DNA from: Bacteroidales bacterium
GTDB lineage: Bacteria; Bacteroidota; Bacteroidia; Bacteroidales; P3
Direction of reading: 5' to 3'
DNA: 64,000 nucleotides
Assembly (NCBI GenBank): GCA_017480225.1
Contig: JAFVBB010000010.1
Location: forward strand, 184,748-248,747
In this document: piece after piece, positions 28,670 through 37,140 of the stretch
Layout of the letters: every line of letters starts with the position of its first letter
Numbering within the stretch: the stretch's first letter is position 1
Program-made: the position numbers and the translations under genes
The notes under the pieces: model-generated
Told to the model about the DNA's origin: nothing
Databases searched by the model: none
Seen by the model: the letters and a program-made list of their open reading frames with translations, nothing else

Positions 28670-30223
28670 ATGGAACCCATACGCATAAAATCAGCTCTCA
28701 TCTCCGTCTACTACAAGGACGGCCTGGAGAGTATCGTTAAAGCCCTCGACGCCGAAGGAGTGACCATCTACTCGACCGGCGGCACCTACAAGTTCATACA
28801 TGACCTCGGCATAGAGCCCATCGCCGTGGAGACACTGACCGGCTATCCGTCCATTCTTGGAGGTCGCGTAAAGACACTGCACCCGAAGGTGTTCGGCGGC
28901 ATACTTGCCCGCCGCGACATATACAGCGACGGCGAGCAGCTGGCCGAATACGAGATACCGGAGATTGACCTTGTGATTGTCGACCTCTACCCCTTCGAGC
29001 AGACCGTGGCCAGCAAAGCCCCGGAGCAGGACATCATTGAGAAGATAGACATCGGCGGCATCAGCCTCATCCGCGCGGCGGCAAAGAATTTCAACGACGT
29101 GGTGATTGTGCCGGCAGTGGACTACTACAAAGAGTTCCTCGACATCTATACCGCCCAGCAGGGCTGCACCACACTGGAGCAGCGCCACCGCTTCGCGACC
29201 TACGCTTTCGGCGTGAGCAGCCACTACGACACAGCCATCCTCAGCCACTTCAAAAAGGTAGAAGGCTGTGAAGAGAACAGCATGGAGGTGTTGCAGTCGG
29301 CATTCAAAGCCGGTTTCCCGCACAACGAGCTGCGCTACGGCGAGAACCCTCACCAAAAGGGCGTCTTCTACGGCGATCTGGACGGCTGCTTCGACAAACT
29401 GAACGGCAAGGAGATTAGTTATAACAACCTGGGCGACATCGACGCGGCCTGCGCGCTGATCGACGACTTCGCCGGGCAGACGGCCTTCGCCATACTGAAG
29501 CACAACAACGCCTGCGGCATGGCCGTGCGCCCCACCCTCCTTGAAGCTTGGAAAGATGCCCTGGCTGGCGACCCCGTGAGCGCCTTCGGAGGGGTGCTCA
29601 TCACCAACCAGCGCATCACAAAAGAGGTGGCCGAGGAGATGCACAAGATATTCTTCGAAGTGTGCATAGCTCCAGCCTACGACGACGACGCCCTCGAAGT
29701 GCTGCGCGGCAAGAAGAACCGCATCATCCTGCGTCGCAAAAACTTCCACATGGCCAACCCGACATTCCGCTCGGTGCTTAACGGAATACTGGTGCAGGAG
29801 CGCGACACGGTGGTGCCCACATCGGCCGACATGCAGCAAAGCGTCACAAGCACCGCCATCACCGCCAGCCAGGCCGACGACCTGGCCTTTGCGACCATAC
29901 TCGTGAAGCACACGAAGAGCAACGCCATCGTGCTGGCCAAGAACTGCCAGCTGCTTGCCAGCGGCACAGGCCAGACCAGCCGCGTAGACGCGCTGCGCCA
30001 GGCCATAGCCAAGGCTCAGAGCTTCGGCTTCGACCTTCATGGCGCCGTCATGGCCAGCGATGCATTCTTCCCATTCCCCGACTGCGTGGAGATTGCCCAC
30101 GAGGCAGGCATCACAGCTGTGGCGCATCCAGGAGGCAGCATACACGACCAGGACAGCATCGATTACTGCGAGAAGAACCACATGGGCATGGCAATCACCG
30201 GAAAGCGCCACTTCAAGCACTAA
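28670..30223 (+). CDS. purH: Bifunctional AICAR formyltransferase / IMP cyclohydrolase
   Basis: PurH performs the last two steps of IMP synthesis. The 517-residue product has the N-terminal MGS-like cyclohydrolase domain (SALISVYYKDGLESIVKAL, STGGTYKFI, GGRVKTLHPKVFGG) and the formyltransferase domain with ELRYGENPHQKG, LKHNNACGMAV and the C-terminal AVAHPGGSIHDQD. The ATG at 28670 gives the normal N terminus. It precedes mreB by 36 nt, a conserved neighbour pair in Bacteroidetes. Confidence 0.96.
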   Translation: MEPIRIKSALISVYYKDGLESIVKALDAEGVTIYSTGGTYKFIHDLGIEPIAVETLTGYPSILGGRVKTLHPKVFGGILARRDIYSDGEQLAEYEIPEIDLVIVDLYPFEQTVASKAPEQDIIEKIDIGGISLIRAAAKNFNDVVIVPAVDYYKEFLDIYTAQQGCTTLEQRHRFATYAFGVSSHYDTAILSHFKKVEGCEENSMEVLQSAFKAGFPHNELRYGENPHQKGVFYGDLDGCFDKLNGKEISYNNLGDIDAACALIDDFAGQTAFAILKHNNACGMAVRPTLLEAWKDALAGDPVSAFGGVLITNQRITKEVAEEMHKIFFEVCIAPAYDDDALEVLRGKKNRIILRRKNFHMANPTFRSVLNGILVQERDTVVPTSADMQQSVTSTAITASQADDLAFATILVKHTKSNAIVLAKNCQLLASGTGQTSRVDALRQAIAKAQSFGFDLHGAVMASDAFFPFPDCVEIAHEAGITAVAHPGGSIHDQDSIDYCEKNHMGMAITGKRHFKH

Positions 30224-30259
30224 CCCAACACACATACATCCATTACAATACAAGACAAA

Positions 30260-31282
30260 ATGGGACTCCTGTCATTTTTCAATAAAGAGATAGCGATGGA
30301 TCTCGGCACCGCCAACTCCATCGTGATATACAACGGCAAGATTGTGGTCAACGAGCCCTCCATTGTGGCCTACGACCGCAACAACCGCAAGATAATAGCT
30401 GTAGGCAAGCAAGCGCAGATGATGGAAGGGCGCACCGACCGCAACATAGAGACCATTCGACCACTGCGCGGCGGTGTAATTGCAGACTTCGAGATGGCGC
30501 AACAGCTCATTCGCCAGCTCATCGCCAAGGCCGGTGTAGGGAGGTCGATACTGCCGCCCTCGCTGCGTATGGTAATTTGCATACCCAGCGGCATCACCAA
30601 CGTTGAGGAACGTGCTGTGCGCGAGAGCGCCGAGCAGGCCGGAGCCAAAGAAATCCGCATGATCCATGAGCCCATGGCGGCTGCCATCGGCGCTGACATC
30701 GACGTGCTCAAACCGCAGGGCCACATGGTGGTAGACATCGGAGGCGGCACTGCCGAGATTGCCGTCATATCACTCGGCGGCATTGTTTGCAACAATTCCA
30801 TACGCATCGCTGGCGACGTGTTCAACGACAACATTGTGGACTATATGAAGCGCCAGCACAACATGGTTATCGGCATACGCACTGCCGAGGAGGTAAAGAT
30901 GAAGGTTGGCGCCGCCGTGAGCGAACTGGCCGAGCCGCCGGAGGACTTCTGCACCACAGGGCGTGACCAGCTAACCGGCCTGCCAAAGCAAATCAGCGTC
31001 AACTACAAGGAAATTGCCCACGCACTCGACAAGAGTATTGCAAGCATAGAGCAGGCCATACTCGACACACTTGCCATCACTCCGCCCGAACTGGCCTCGG
31101 ACATCTACACCACCGGCATACACCTGGCTGGCGGCGGCGCGCTGCTGCGCGGACTGGACCAGCGCGTGAAGAGCAAGACCAAGCTCGATGTGCATATTGT
31201 ACCCGAACCGCTCAGCGCTGTGGCGCGCGGCACAGGCAAGGCACTGAAGAACTTCAACACCTACCAGTTTTTGGTGAGGTAA
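30260..31282 (+). CDS. mreB: Rod shape-determining protein MreB
   Basis: This is an actin-like ATPase that guides lateral wall synthesis. The 340-residue product has the phosphate 1 motif IAMDLGTANSIV, VVDIGGGTAEIAVISL (phosphate 2), HLAGGGALLRGLD (adenosine loop) and the MreB segment HEPMAAAIG. It follows purH as in many Bacteroidetes, but the next gene is gcvT rather than mreC/mreD, so the usual mre operon is interrupted here. Confidence 0.95.
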   Translation: MGLLSFFNKEIAMDLGTANSIVIYNGKIVVNEPSIVAYDRNNRKIIAVGKQAQMMEGRTDRNIETIRPLRGGVIADFEMAQQLIRQLIAKAGVGRSILPPSLRMVICIPSGITNVEERAVRESAEQAGAKEIRMIHEPMAAAIGADIDVLKPQGHMVVDIGGGTAEIAVISLGGIVCNNSIRIAGDVFNDNIVDYMKRQHNMVIGIRTAEEVKMKVGAAVSELAEPPEDFCTTGRDQLTGLPKQISVNYKEIAHALDKSIASIEQAILDTLAITPPELASDIYTTGIHLAGGGALLRGLDQRVKSKTKLDVHIVPEPLSAVARGTGKALKNFNTYQFLVR

Positions 31283-31324
31283 AGACTTAATCAGTAAAGA
31301 ACAAACAAACAACACACATACATA

Positions 31325-32431
31325 ATGAAGACAACCCCATACACCGACCTCCACATCGCGCTCGGCGCGAAGATGGCCGAATTCGCAGGCTACAACATGC
31401 CTATCCAGTACACCACACTGATTGAGGAGCACAACAATGTGCGCAACAATGTCGGTGTGTTCGACGTGAGCCACATGGGTGAGTTCCGCGCCCGCGGTCC
31501 CGTGGCCAAACACTTCATGCAGTACGTCACCACCAACAACGTTGAGGACCTCTTCGACGGCAAGGTGCAGTACACCTGCCTGCCCAACGGTCAGGGCGGC
31601 GTGGTAGACGACATGCTGGTCTATCGCGTGCATGACGACGAGTACTTCATGGTTCCCAACGCTGCCAATATCGACAAAGACTGGGCTTGGATGAGCCAAA
31701 TTGCCGACAAGATGGGCATGGAGCTCGGCCGCGACTTCGTGAACGAGAGCGAGCAGTGGGCACAGCTGGCCGTGCAGGGTCCCAACGCACTGAAGGCCAT
31801 GCAGAAGCTCACCGACGAGAACATCGTCGACATGGAATACTACACCTTCAAGATACTCACCTTTGCGGGCATCCCCGACATCATTCTCTCCACCACCGGA
31901 TACACCGGCGCTGGCGGATGCGAAATCTACATTCCGCGCGAGAAAGCCATCGAGGTGTGGAACGCCGTCTTTGAGGCAGGCAAGGAATATGGCATCATGC
32001 CCGCAGGCCTGGGTTGCCGCGACACACTGCGTCTTGAGAAGGGCTTCGCCCTTTACGGCCACGAGATGGACGACACCGTCAGCCCACTCGAGGCTCCGCT
32101 GGCCTTCATCGTCAAGCTGAAAGCCGAGAACAACAGCTTCATCAACAAAGAACTCCTCCTGGCACAGAAAGCCGCAGGCTTCAAGCGCAAAGTGGCTGGC
32201 TTCGAGATGGTGGATCGCGGCATTGCCCGCAACGGATACGAGGTGTGCGACGCAGAGGGCAACAAGATAGGCGAGGTGCGCAGCGGATCACCCAGCCCGA
32301 GTACTGGCAAGAACATTGGTACCGCTCTCATCAAGGCCGAGTTCGCCAAGGTCGGCACCGAGATTTACATCAAAATCCGCGAGAAACTGGTCAAGGCCGT
32401 CACCGTAAAGATGCCCTTCTACGAAGGTTGA
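31325..32431 (+). CDS. gcvT: Aminomethyltransferase (glycine cleavage T protein)
   Basis: GcvT transfers the methylene group from the aminomethyl-lipoyl H protein to tetrahydrofolate. The 368-residue product shows the family N terminus TPYTDLHIALGAKMAEFAGYNMP, the folate-site GVFDVSHMGEF, TGYTGAGGCEIYIP and the catalytic-region GLGCRDTLRLEKGF. It lies 42 nt after mreB and ends in a strong terminator. No other glycine cleavage genes are in the window. Confidence 0.95.
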   Translation: MKTTPYTDLHIALGAKMAEFAGYNMPIQYTTLIEEHNNVRNNVGVFDVSHMGEFRARGPVAKHFMQYVTTNNVEDLFDGKVQYTCLPNGQGGVVDDMLVYRVHDDEYFMVPNAANIDKDWAWMSQIADKMGMELGRDFVNESEQWAQLAVQGPNALKAMQKLTDENIVDMEYYTFKILTFAGIPDIILSTTGYTGAGGCEIYIPREKAIEVWNAVFEAGKEYGIMPAGLGCRDTLRLEKGFALYGHEMDDTVSPLEAPLAFIVKLKAENNSFINKELLLAQKAAGFKRKVAGFEMVDRGIARNGYEVCDAEGNKIGEVRSGSPSPSTGKNIGTALIKAEFAKVGTEIYIKIREKLVKAVTVKMPFYEG

Positions 32432-32451
32432 TTACCAAAGACTGTCAACAC

Positions 32452-32485
32452 AAAGCCCCGCGAAACAGCTGTTTCGCGGGGCTTT
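32452..32485. terminator. Strong bidirectional terminator after gcvT
   Basis: A perfect stem of about 15 bp (AAAGCCCCGCGAAAC and complement) with an AGCT loop lies between gcvT and the convergent end of the signalling cassette, with T-rich sequence on the right and A-rich on the left. Confidence 0.88.
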
Positions 32486-32498
32486 CCTTTCGAGCCAA

Positions 32499-34130
32499 CT
32501 ATGCGCCATGATGGCGTTGTTTGGCCTTGATGCGTCGCTTTTCGTAGTCTATTGGCCTGTGCCCGTCGAGCATGGAGGTCCTGACTGTGTTGATGGTCAT
32601 TTTCGTGTCGCAGTATGCCAGCACTTCGAGGTTGAACACAAGCCGCCTGGCATATTCCCTTATTTCGGCGTCGGCCTTGATGCGGCGAGCCTCGAGAGCC
32701 TTTTTCACCGACTCACGCTCGGCGTCGGTGGCAATCTTCATCTTCTCACGCTCCTCGTCGGTGAGGGTGCACAACTTCTGAACGCGTTCCACCACCTCGT
32801 TGTCGCGCACGCCGATGCCGTTAGCCGCTGGCTTGCCTTCGGCGTCACAGCCTGTGCCAACCGATTTGGCAAAGCGATTCATGTCCATGGTCGAAAGAAG
32901 CACACTCATGTTGGTCTCCAGCACACTGACGGCTCCTTTCCGTTGCCACCGCATCATGATGTCGACTAATGACGTTATGAGCCTCTCCTCTAGTCCGGTC
33001 CACTTCGACTGCTCGAGCCACTTGGAATGCTTGTCGAGGCTGCTCTCACGGTAGTCGTCGATACTGCTCAAAAGGTCGGCCATCGACACCGGCCCCAAAT
33101 TGGTGAGGGCGTAGGTTATCGTCATGGCTGGATCGGCAAACTCCTCGCTTGGCAGGGCGGCGGTCGTCGCACTGATACGGCTCACAATATACTCTGACAG
33201 ACTGATGCACGATTCGGTCCTCACCTTGCGCAGCGTGCGCTTGGTGATGTCGGCTCCATTGGCCAGCCTGGCAACCTCGCCTTCAAGAGAGCGGCCAATC
33301 CAGCGCGGCAGCAGCCGTTGCACGCTTCGTATCGCACGCTGGCGCCGCTCAGCGCGCTTCACACTGGCCACCTCCTTCTCGTAGAGCTTGTTGACGCACA
33401 CATCGACGTAGTACTCAATATCGAACACGTTGGCTATTATCCGGCTCGATATTTCCATAAGGTTTTTGCCCAGCACGCGCAGACGCACCCGCTCGCCGTC
33501 GGCGGCAAAAAGCGACGCCTCGGGCGGTACAACATATGAGCTGTGTGGCAGCGGCTTGTCGGCCAACATTATTTCCGAAGCCTCGGCCAGATAGTTGTTG
33601 TACTCCACAATAAGCTCGTGTGTCTCCGACACCTTGTCGTAGAGTTCAGGCATACCATAAATCTCGTACTTTTCGGGCAGAGTCTTACCCATGGGCAGGC
33701 GCATGTTGCAGAGCATCACCCGCGCCGGATATCGATTGTAGAAGTAAAGATCCTCGCCGCGTCGGCTCTCCTGGCTAACGTCGATTATCGACTGCCAGTC
33801 CTTACCACGCTCGAAGAGGATGAGCAGCGGCACATAGTTGTCGTAGACCTTCTTTACCAGTGGCCAAAGCGAGGGGTGGCGGTTGTTTGACTCTTCGAGC
33901 GAGCGTGCCGACTGACGCTGATAGATGTAGCCCTTGTAGGCATAGACGGCGGCCAGCACGCCAGCCACCGCCGCCACCACACCCATGGCCATAGCCAAAA
34001 TCGACACACGTCCGTCAACCACATCCAGCATATCGGTCAGCGAGTGCTTGGGACGAGTGTGCTGCGACACCTCGGAAAGGGTATCGTGTATGCGCCCCAT
34101 CTGCTGGAATATTAGAGAATCGTTTTCCAT
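32499..34130 (-). CDS. Membrane protein of unknown function, end of the kinase cassette
   Basis: I do not recognise a family for this 543-residue protein. One membrane helix lies at about residues 44-64 (ILAMAMGVVAAVAGVLAAVYA), preceded by a soluble N terminus and followed by a large, mostly helical cytosolic or periplasmic region. Charged helical stretches near 255-300 (KRAERRQRAIRSVQR) and 450-505 (DEEREKMKIATDAERESVKKALEARR) may form coiled coils. It begins 13 nt after the tetra-CxxC miniprotein and ends at a terminator. As the only clear membrane-anchored product of the cassette, it is a candidate input or output partner of the two kinases; this is inference from position. Confidence 0.75.
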   Translation of the reverse strand: MENDSLIFQQMGRIHDTLSEVSQHTRPKHSLTDMLDVVDGRVSILAMAMGVVAAVAGVLAAVYAYKGYIYQRQSARSLEESNNRHPSLWPLVKKVYDNYVPLLILFERGKDWQSIIDVSQESRRGEDLYFYNRYPARVMLCNMRLPMGKTLPEKYEIYGMPELYDKVSETHELIVEYNNYLAEASEIMLADKPLPHSSYVVPPEASLFAADGERVRLRVLGKNLMEISSRIIANVFDIEYYVDVCVNKLYEKEVASVKRAERRQRAIRSVQRLLPRWIGRSLEGEVARLANGADITKRTLRKVRTESCISLSEYIVSRISATTAALPSEEFADPAMTITYALTNLGPVSMADLLSSIDDYRESSLDKHSKWLEQSKWTGLEERLITSLVDIMMRWQRKGAVSVLETNMSVLLSTMDMNRFAKSVGTGCDAEGKPAANGIGVRDNEVVERVQKLCTLTDEEREKMKIATDAERESVKKALEARRIKADAEIREYARRLVFNLEVLAYCDTKMTINTVRTSMLDGHRPIDYEKRRIKAKQRHHGA

Positions 34131-34143
34131 TCTTTGACGTAAA

Positions 34144-34323
34144 CTATTTCATTCGTAAATCGTAGCCACACACGCCGCAGTAATTGTCGCCGTGGTTGGG
34201 AGTACCGCATAAGGGACAGAAAGCTGCCACCTTCGGCTCGGCTGAGAGAGACCTGCCGCACACTGGACAGACGGTCTGTGTGTCGCTTACGGCCGCTTCG
34301 CAATAGTTGCAGAGTTTAAGCAT
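34144..34323 (-). CDS. 59-residue double zinc-ribbon protein
   Basis: This small gene reads from an ATG at 34323 to a TAG at 34144. The product has four CxxC pairs: CNYC, CPVC, CPLC and CGVC, the last followed by GYDLRMK. Two zinc ribbons can therefore form in a protein of only 59 residues. It lies 8 nt after the upstream kinase gene and 13 nt before the membrane-protein gene, so it belongs to the same transcript. Zinc ribbons of this kind often mediate protein contacts. The partner is unknown, though ribbon modules accompany kinases in related systems. Confidence 0.85.
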   Translation of the reverse strand: MLKLCNYCEAAVSDTQTVCPVCGRSLSAEPKVAAFCPLCGTPNHGDNYCGVCGYDLRMK

Positions 34324-34331
34324 ATCTTATG

Positions 34332-35681
34332 CTAATATGTTAAGGATCTTGAAGCCACGTCAGACTGCAGCTTGCCCCACATCATACCACGTGCCAGCAC
34401 CCTGGAGCCAGTTGGCACAATGAACGGACCGGTGTAGCGGAAGCCGTTCTTGCGCGTAGGCACTGTGCCGTCGGTGGTGTAGAATATAGAGGCATTGGGA
34501 GTGCTGCACTCCAAAGTCACCTTCCAGCCGCGACGGCCTGACTCCACCTTCACTGTGGGCAGGGACACTTTTCCTTTCACGACAGGCGACACGTTGAGCT
34601 CATGTATCGACATCTTGGATCCATATAATACTTCCAGCACAATGCCGTCGTCATCAATCATGAACGGCTCTGTGTATGGCCGCGCCCTACCCTCACCGAG
34701 GCGGTAATGCAGCCTCGCCAATGGAGTGTAATTGAAGAGCGAAACGATGGCATGGTCGGGGTAACGGTCTATGATAACCTCCGGCTCGGGCTGTTCCCGC
34801 AAGGGCCTGACGACCAACTTTGCACTGCCGAGTGTGTTTATTACCTCGTCGAGTGAGGGACGCGAGTCCGGTCTGTAGCTCAACATCGACGCAAGCAACT
34901 TGCGCAGCGACTCCGGGATGTCGAAGGGGATGGAGGGCATCTTGTCATGAATGCACAGCTCGCAGGGCACTTCGGGCAGCAGGTGGGCTGCATATTTCTG
35001 TCCGAAGAGCAACTCAAATATTATCAGCCCCAGGGCAAAGATGTCACTCTTGGGAGTAAGTCGCGGAGGGCGCACTTTGTCGAAGCGGCAGTTGTAGTTG
35101 AAGAGCTCGGGCGAATAGTAGGGCGGAGTGCCGACCACCGAGCCCGGCTCGGGCGGGTCGCTGGCAGGAAAGGCCGAATCCAGGTCGATGAGCTTTAGCG
35201 TAAGGTGGTCGCCCTTGGGGTGCAGCAGCACATTCTCAGGCTTGAGGTCGGCAAAGACCAGGTCTTCGGCCTCGAAGGGCTTGAGCGCATAGGCAAGAGC
35301 CTTGGCCAGCTGCACCCGCCCGGCCAGGTCGACCTTGTGGAAGAGGGAGCCCGTGTCGAGCGTGAAGCCCGACCACAAGTCGGTGACCACAAACAGTTGC
35401 CTGCCTTCGTTGAAGAAGCGGTGCGTGTATGAGCAACTTGCGCCAGGCAGGGTGTGCTTGTTCACAGCTGTGTACACCGCGATGCGCCGACGCGTGTAGG
35501 CCACCGACGTGGGGTTGTTCACATCGTAGCGTTGCTCGATAAGTTCCTTCATGAAGAAGCGCTTGCCGTTGCCGTCGCGCACATAGGCCACTTTCGACAT
35601 GCCGCCACCGTTGCCTGGCAGAAGGTCGACCACGTAGTACTCGCCACCACTGCCACATTTGTGCACTTCGCCCTGCTTCAT
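34332..35681 (-). CDS. Ser/Thr protein kinase with C-terminal chitobiase-type modules (kinase 2)
   Basis: This is a Hanks-type kinase of 449 residues with no membrane segment. Residues 15-290 form the kinase domain: glycine loop GNGGGMSKVAYV, ATP-site K45 (FFMKEL), catalytic loop D145-K147-N150 (in FADLKPENVLL, with FAD replacing HRD), metal site LIDLD (DFG replaced by DLD), and TPPYYSPEL. After it come a degenerate module (about 300-365, HYRLGEGRARPYTEPF) and a canonical CHB_HEX_C-type module (374-449, IFYTTDGTVPTRKNG then YTGPF). Its start overlaps the stop of the other kinase gene by 4 nt. Both kinases share this layout and are likely paralogues. Confidence 0.85.
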   Translation of the reverse strand: MKQGEVHKCGSGGEYYVVDLLPGNGGGMSKVAYVRDGNGKRFFMKELIEQRYDVNNPTSVAYTRRRIAVYTAVNKHTLPGASCSYTHRFFNEGRQLFVVTDLWSGFTLDTGSLFHKVDLAGRVQLAKALAYALKPFEAEDLVFADLKPENVLLHPKGDHLTLKLIDLDSAFPASDPPEPGSVVGTPPYYSPELFNYNCRFDKVRPPRLTPKSDIFALGLIIFELLFGQKYAAHLLPEVPCELCIHDKMPSIPFDIPESLRKLLASMLSYRPDSRPSLDEVINTLGSAKLVVRPLREQPEPEVIIDRYPDHAIVSLFNYTPLARLHYRLGEGRARPYTEPFMIDDDGIVLEVLYGSKMSIHELNVSPVVKGKVSLPTVKVESGRRGWKVTLECSTPNASIFYTTDGTVPTRKNGFRYTGPFIVPTGSRVLARGMMWGKLQSDVASRSLTY

Positions 35682-37120
35682 CGCTTCAGAGGCTTGCCAC
35701 TGCGGTCAAGTCCTTCGGGGCTTACGCGCCCATCGCCGTCGACGCACACGGCACGAACCCAGAAGTTGCCGGCAACCTTGAACGGGCTGGTGTAGAGCGT
35801 GGACGATGCCGAGGGCTTGCTGCCGTCGGTGGTGTAATGGACAGGAAGCGACGCCTCGATGGTAACCTCGCCATCCCAGCGGTACCTCAGCACTGGGGCA
35901 GCCGGGCCTGCAAGCACTGGGCCGGCCGAGCCTGCAGTGGAATCAGCGGACACGGACAGCCTCTTCCAAGCCATGGGCAGAGTGGCGGGCACGTCAAGGC
36001 CGGGCATGATGGCCAGCGCACATACGTTGGTCTCGCCATCGGGCATGGCAAACGGGCCGGTGTAAACCGTGCTGGAGGCGGTGGGGCGCGAACCGTCGAG
36101 CGTGTAGTGTATCCTCACGCGCGGGTCAGCCCCTTCGGGCAGAGCCATATTCACCTTGCCGTCGTCCACAGTTATCTTTGGCGCCGACTTGGGGTGGCTG
36201 CCTCGCAGAGCCTTGATAACTTCTAGCGGCGAGGGGCGCCTCATATGGTCTTTCTGCAACATGCGGCGCACCAAGGCCGCCACGTCGTCGCTCAATCCGT
36301 CGGGCAACACGATGTCGGCATCGCTTTCGGCCTCCCAAGCGGCTCCTCCGTCCACACCGGCGGTTGGACGCTGGCCAGTCATGTACTCGCAGAATATCAC
36401 CCCAAGCGCAAAGATGTCGCTCTTCGGGGTCATGCGGGTTCCAAGTCGTGCCAAGGTGGCGCGGTCGTCGTCCTCCATGTCGTTCACGTCGATTTCACCT
36501 GCAAAGTCGTTGTATTCCGCCAGCTCCGGCGACCAGTAATCACCCGTGCCCTTGATGTCCTTCGGCGGCAGGCCAGAGCGGTAGCACTCGTCAAGGTCAA
36601 TCAGCTGCACCCGCAAGCCCGCGCCATCGCGTTTCACGAGGATGTTGTCGGGTTTAAGGTCGCTGTGCACAATGCCGTTGGAATAGAATGGGACATAACT
36701 CCGCATCAGATCGCACAGCAACGCATACTTCTCGTCTGCCGGCAGCGCGACTATCTGCTCCACCGTGAGGGTTGTCGCGTCCACGAAAGGATAGACGGTA
36801 TAGAAATAGGTGTCCACTCGGAAGAAGTCAACGATGGGCACACACGATGATGTCTCGCCCAGCGACCTGCGTATTTGTCCATACACCTTCTGCTTCTCGG
36901 CAAACCATTCGTCGAGCGGCTTCTGCATTGCGGCTAAATACTCCGCAGAAAAAGTCGGGTCGTTGGGGTAGGTCTCTATCAGTCTCTTAACGAAGAACAG
37001 CGAGCCGGATGCCTCGCACTTGGCCGTAGCGGCCTGCGACACACCCTTAAAAGCCTCACGCACCACGTAGACACGCGCCGGGCCGCTCACAACCTCTCCA
37101 TCCTTAAATTTCATTGCCAT
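35678..37120 (-). CDS. Ser/Thr protein kinase with two chitobiase-type modules (kinase 1)
   Basis: This soluble Hanks-type kinase has 480 residues. The kinase domain (about 1-305) shows K45 (FFVKRL), D154-K156-N159 (VHSDLKPDNILV), LIDLDECY at 173-180, and GTGDYWSPEL for the activation segment end; HRD and DFG are altered to HSD and DLD, but the catalytic Asp, Lys and Asn remain. An acidic insert lies near 208-222 (DVNDMEDDD). Two CHB_HEX_C-type modules follow at about 313-390 and 408-470, each with HYT-DGS-P and YT-PF. Such modules usually occur in exported glycan-binding proteins, but no signal or membrane helix is present here. It follows the PP2C gene by 20 nt. Confidence 0.87.
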   Translation of the reverse strand: MAMKFKDGEVVSGPARVYVVREAFKGVSQAATAKCEASGSLFFVKRLIETYPNDPTFSAEYLAAMQKPLDEWFAEKQKVYGQIRRSLGETSSCVPIVDFFRVDTYFYTVYPFVDATTLTVEQIVALPADEKYALLCDLMRSYVPFYSNGIVHSDLKPDNILVKRDGAGLRVQLIDLDECYRSGLPPKDIKGTGDYWSPELAEYNDFAGEIDVNDMEDDDRATLARLGTRMTPKSDIFALGVIFCEYMTGQRPTAGVDGGAAWEAESDADIVLPDGLSDDVAALVRRMLQKDHMRRPSPLEVIKALRGSHPKSAPKITVDDGKVNMALPEGADPRVRIHYTLDGSRPTASSTVYTGPFAMPDGETNVCALAIMPGLDVPATLPMAWKRLSVSADSTAGSAGPVLAGPAAPVLRYRWDGEVTIEASLPVHYTTDGSKPSASSTLYTSPFKVAGNFWVRAVCVDGDGRVSPEGLDRSGKPLKR

Positions 37121-37140
37121 GATGCAATCTGTTATTTTTG

